From Phytophthora colocasiae (Eukaryota; Oomycota; Peronosporomycetes; Peronosporales; Peronosporaceae): a stretch of 64,000 nucleotides of DNA. The position numbers and the translations under genes are program-made. The notes beneath the pieces are model-generated. The model was not told the DNA's origin, made no database searches, and saw only the letters and a program-made list of their open reading frames with translations. Location: the NCBI GenBank assembly GCA_018806915.1, contig JAGKQI010000095.1:434001-498000 (forward strand), written 5' to 3'. This document shows positions 63,858 through 64,000 of the stretch, piece by piece. The first letter of the stretch is position 1; every line of letters starts with the position of its first letter.

Positions 63858-64000
63858 TTAAACGCCCAGCAGTATTCCTACGACGTTACCAACCTCGTCC
63901 ATAGGAGCTGAATGGCCCAACACAGTAGCAACATGACCGGAAATTCGCTGCGCCTTGCTGTCTTTATCAGTGTTGTCCACTGCTCGTTCTTGACGAAGCG
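63858..64000 (-). CDS. C-terminal end of an unidentified protein
   Basis: The minus frame entering from the window end codes for about 46 residues ending ISGHVATVLGHSAPMDEVGNVVGILLGV before a TAA at 63858-63860. It looks like coding sequence but is too short to identify. Confidence 0.35.
   Translation of the reverse strand, partial: LRQERAVDNTDKDSKAQRISGHVATVLGHSAPMDEVGNVVGILLGV

Noticed and set aside
1..64000. CRISPR arrays, rRNA or tRNA genes
   Set aside because: No regularly spaced repeats or recognisable RNA gene structure were seen; CRISPR is not expected in a eukaryotic nuclear sequence.
1..64000. RxLR or Crinkler effector genes
   Set aside because: No short secreted ORF with an RxLR-dEER or LxLFLAK motif after a signal peptide was found.

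Overview
The window looks like nuclear DNA of an oomycete, most likely a Phytophthora. The main reasons are two secreted proteins of the AA17 polysaccharide-monooxygenase type (so far an oomycete family), a bZIP factor with Cys in place of the invariant Asn (a variant described from Phytophthora), short GT-AG introns, compact gene spacing, oomycete initiator-like motifs close to start codons, and Ty3/gypsy, MULE and piggyBac-type elements between genes. Species cannot be fixed from the sequence alone.

Layout. 0-6.7 kb: the N-terminus of an unidentified membrane protein (-), a J-domain/TMEM185-like membrane protein (+), and two paralogous multipass membrane proteins (-) with a broken 3' fragment of a third copy. 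6.8-11.0 kb: a membrane-anchored GH1 beta-glucosidase and a tandem pair of AA17-like monooxygenases (all -). 11.8-18.3 kb: a decayed MULE-type DNA transposon with recognisable terminal inverted repeats, a transposase carrying a Ulp1/C48-like protease domain, a second convergent ORF and a family of TGTTGCTT repeats. 19.4-28.1 kb: four tandem secreted tyrosinases (+), the fourth frameshifted. 28.3-35.9 kb: a Hikeshi/OPI10 homologue, a 1668-residue secreted FN3/Gly-rich/Kelch/P-domain protein and a class V aminotransferase (all -). 36.4-39.8 kb: retroelement and piggyBac wreckage. 42.3-50.7 kb: bZIP factor, UPF0489 (C5orf22) protein, SANT/Myb-like coiled-coil protein and RNA polymerase III subunit RPC2. 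50.9-59.3 kb: a fifth tyrosinase (-), which lacks the copper-A histidines and is cut in two by a young Ty3/gypsy chromovirus (near-identical LTRs, perfect 5-bp target duplication CAAGG). 60.4-63.7 kb: a sixth tyrosinase (+) and an MTA/SAH-deaminase-type amidohydrolase (-).

How the genes may work together. The most notable theme is a concentration of secreted copper oxidases (six tyrosinase loci and two AA17-like enzymes) beside a surface beta-glucosidase. Established work on fungal systems shows that polyphenol oxidases and phenolic reductants can feed electrons to monooxygenases. A joint extracellular oxidative module is therefore a reasonable hypothesis here, but it is inference. The housekeeping genes (RPC2, Hikeshi, UPF0489) have long intact frames, so the frameshifts in the transposons and in tyrosinase 4 are probably real and not caused by poor sequence.
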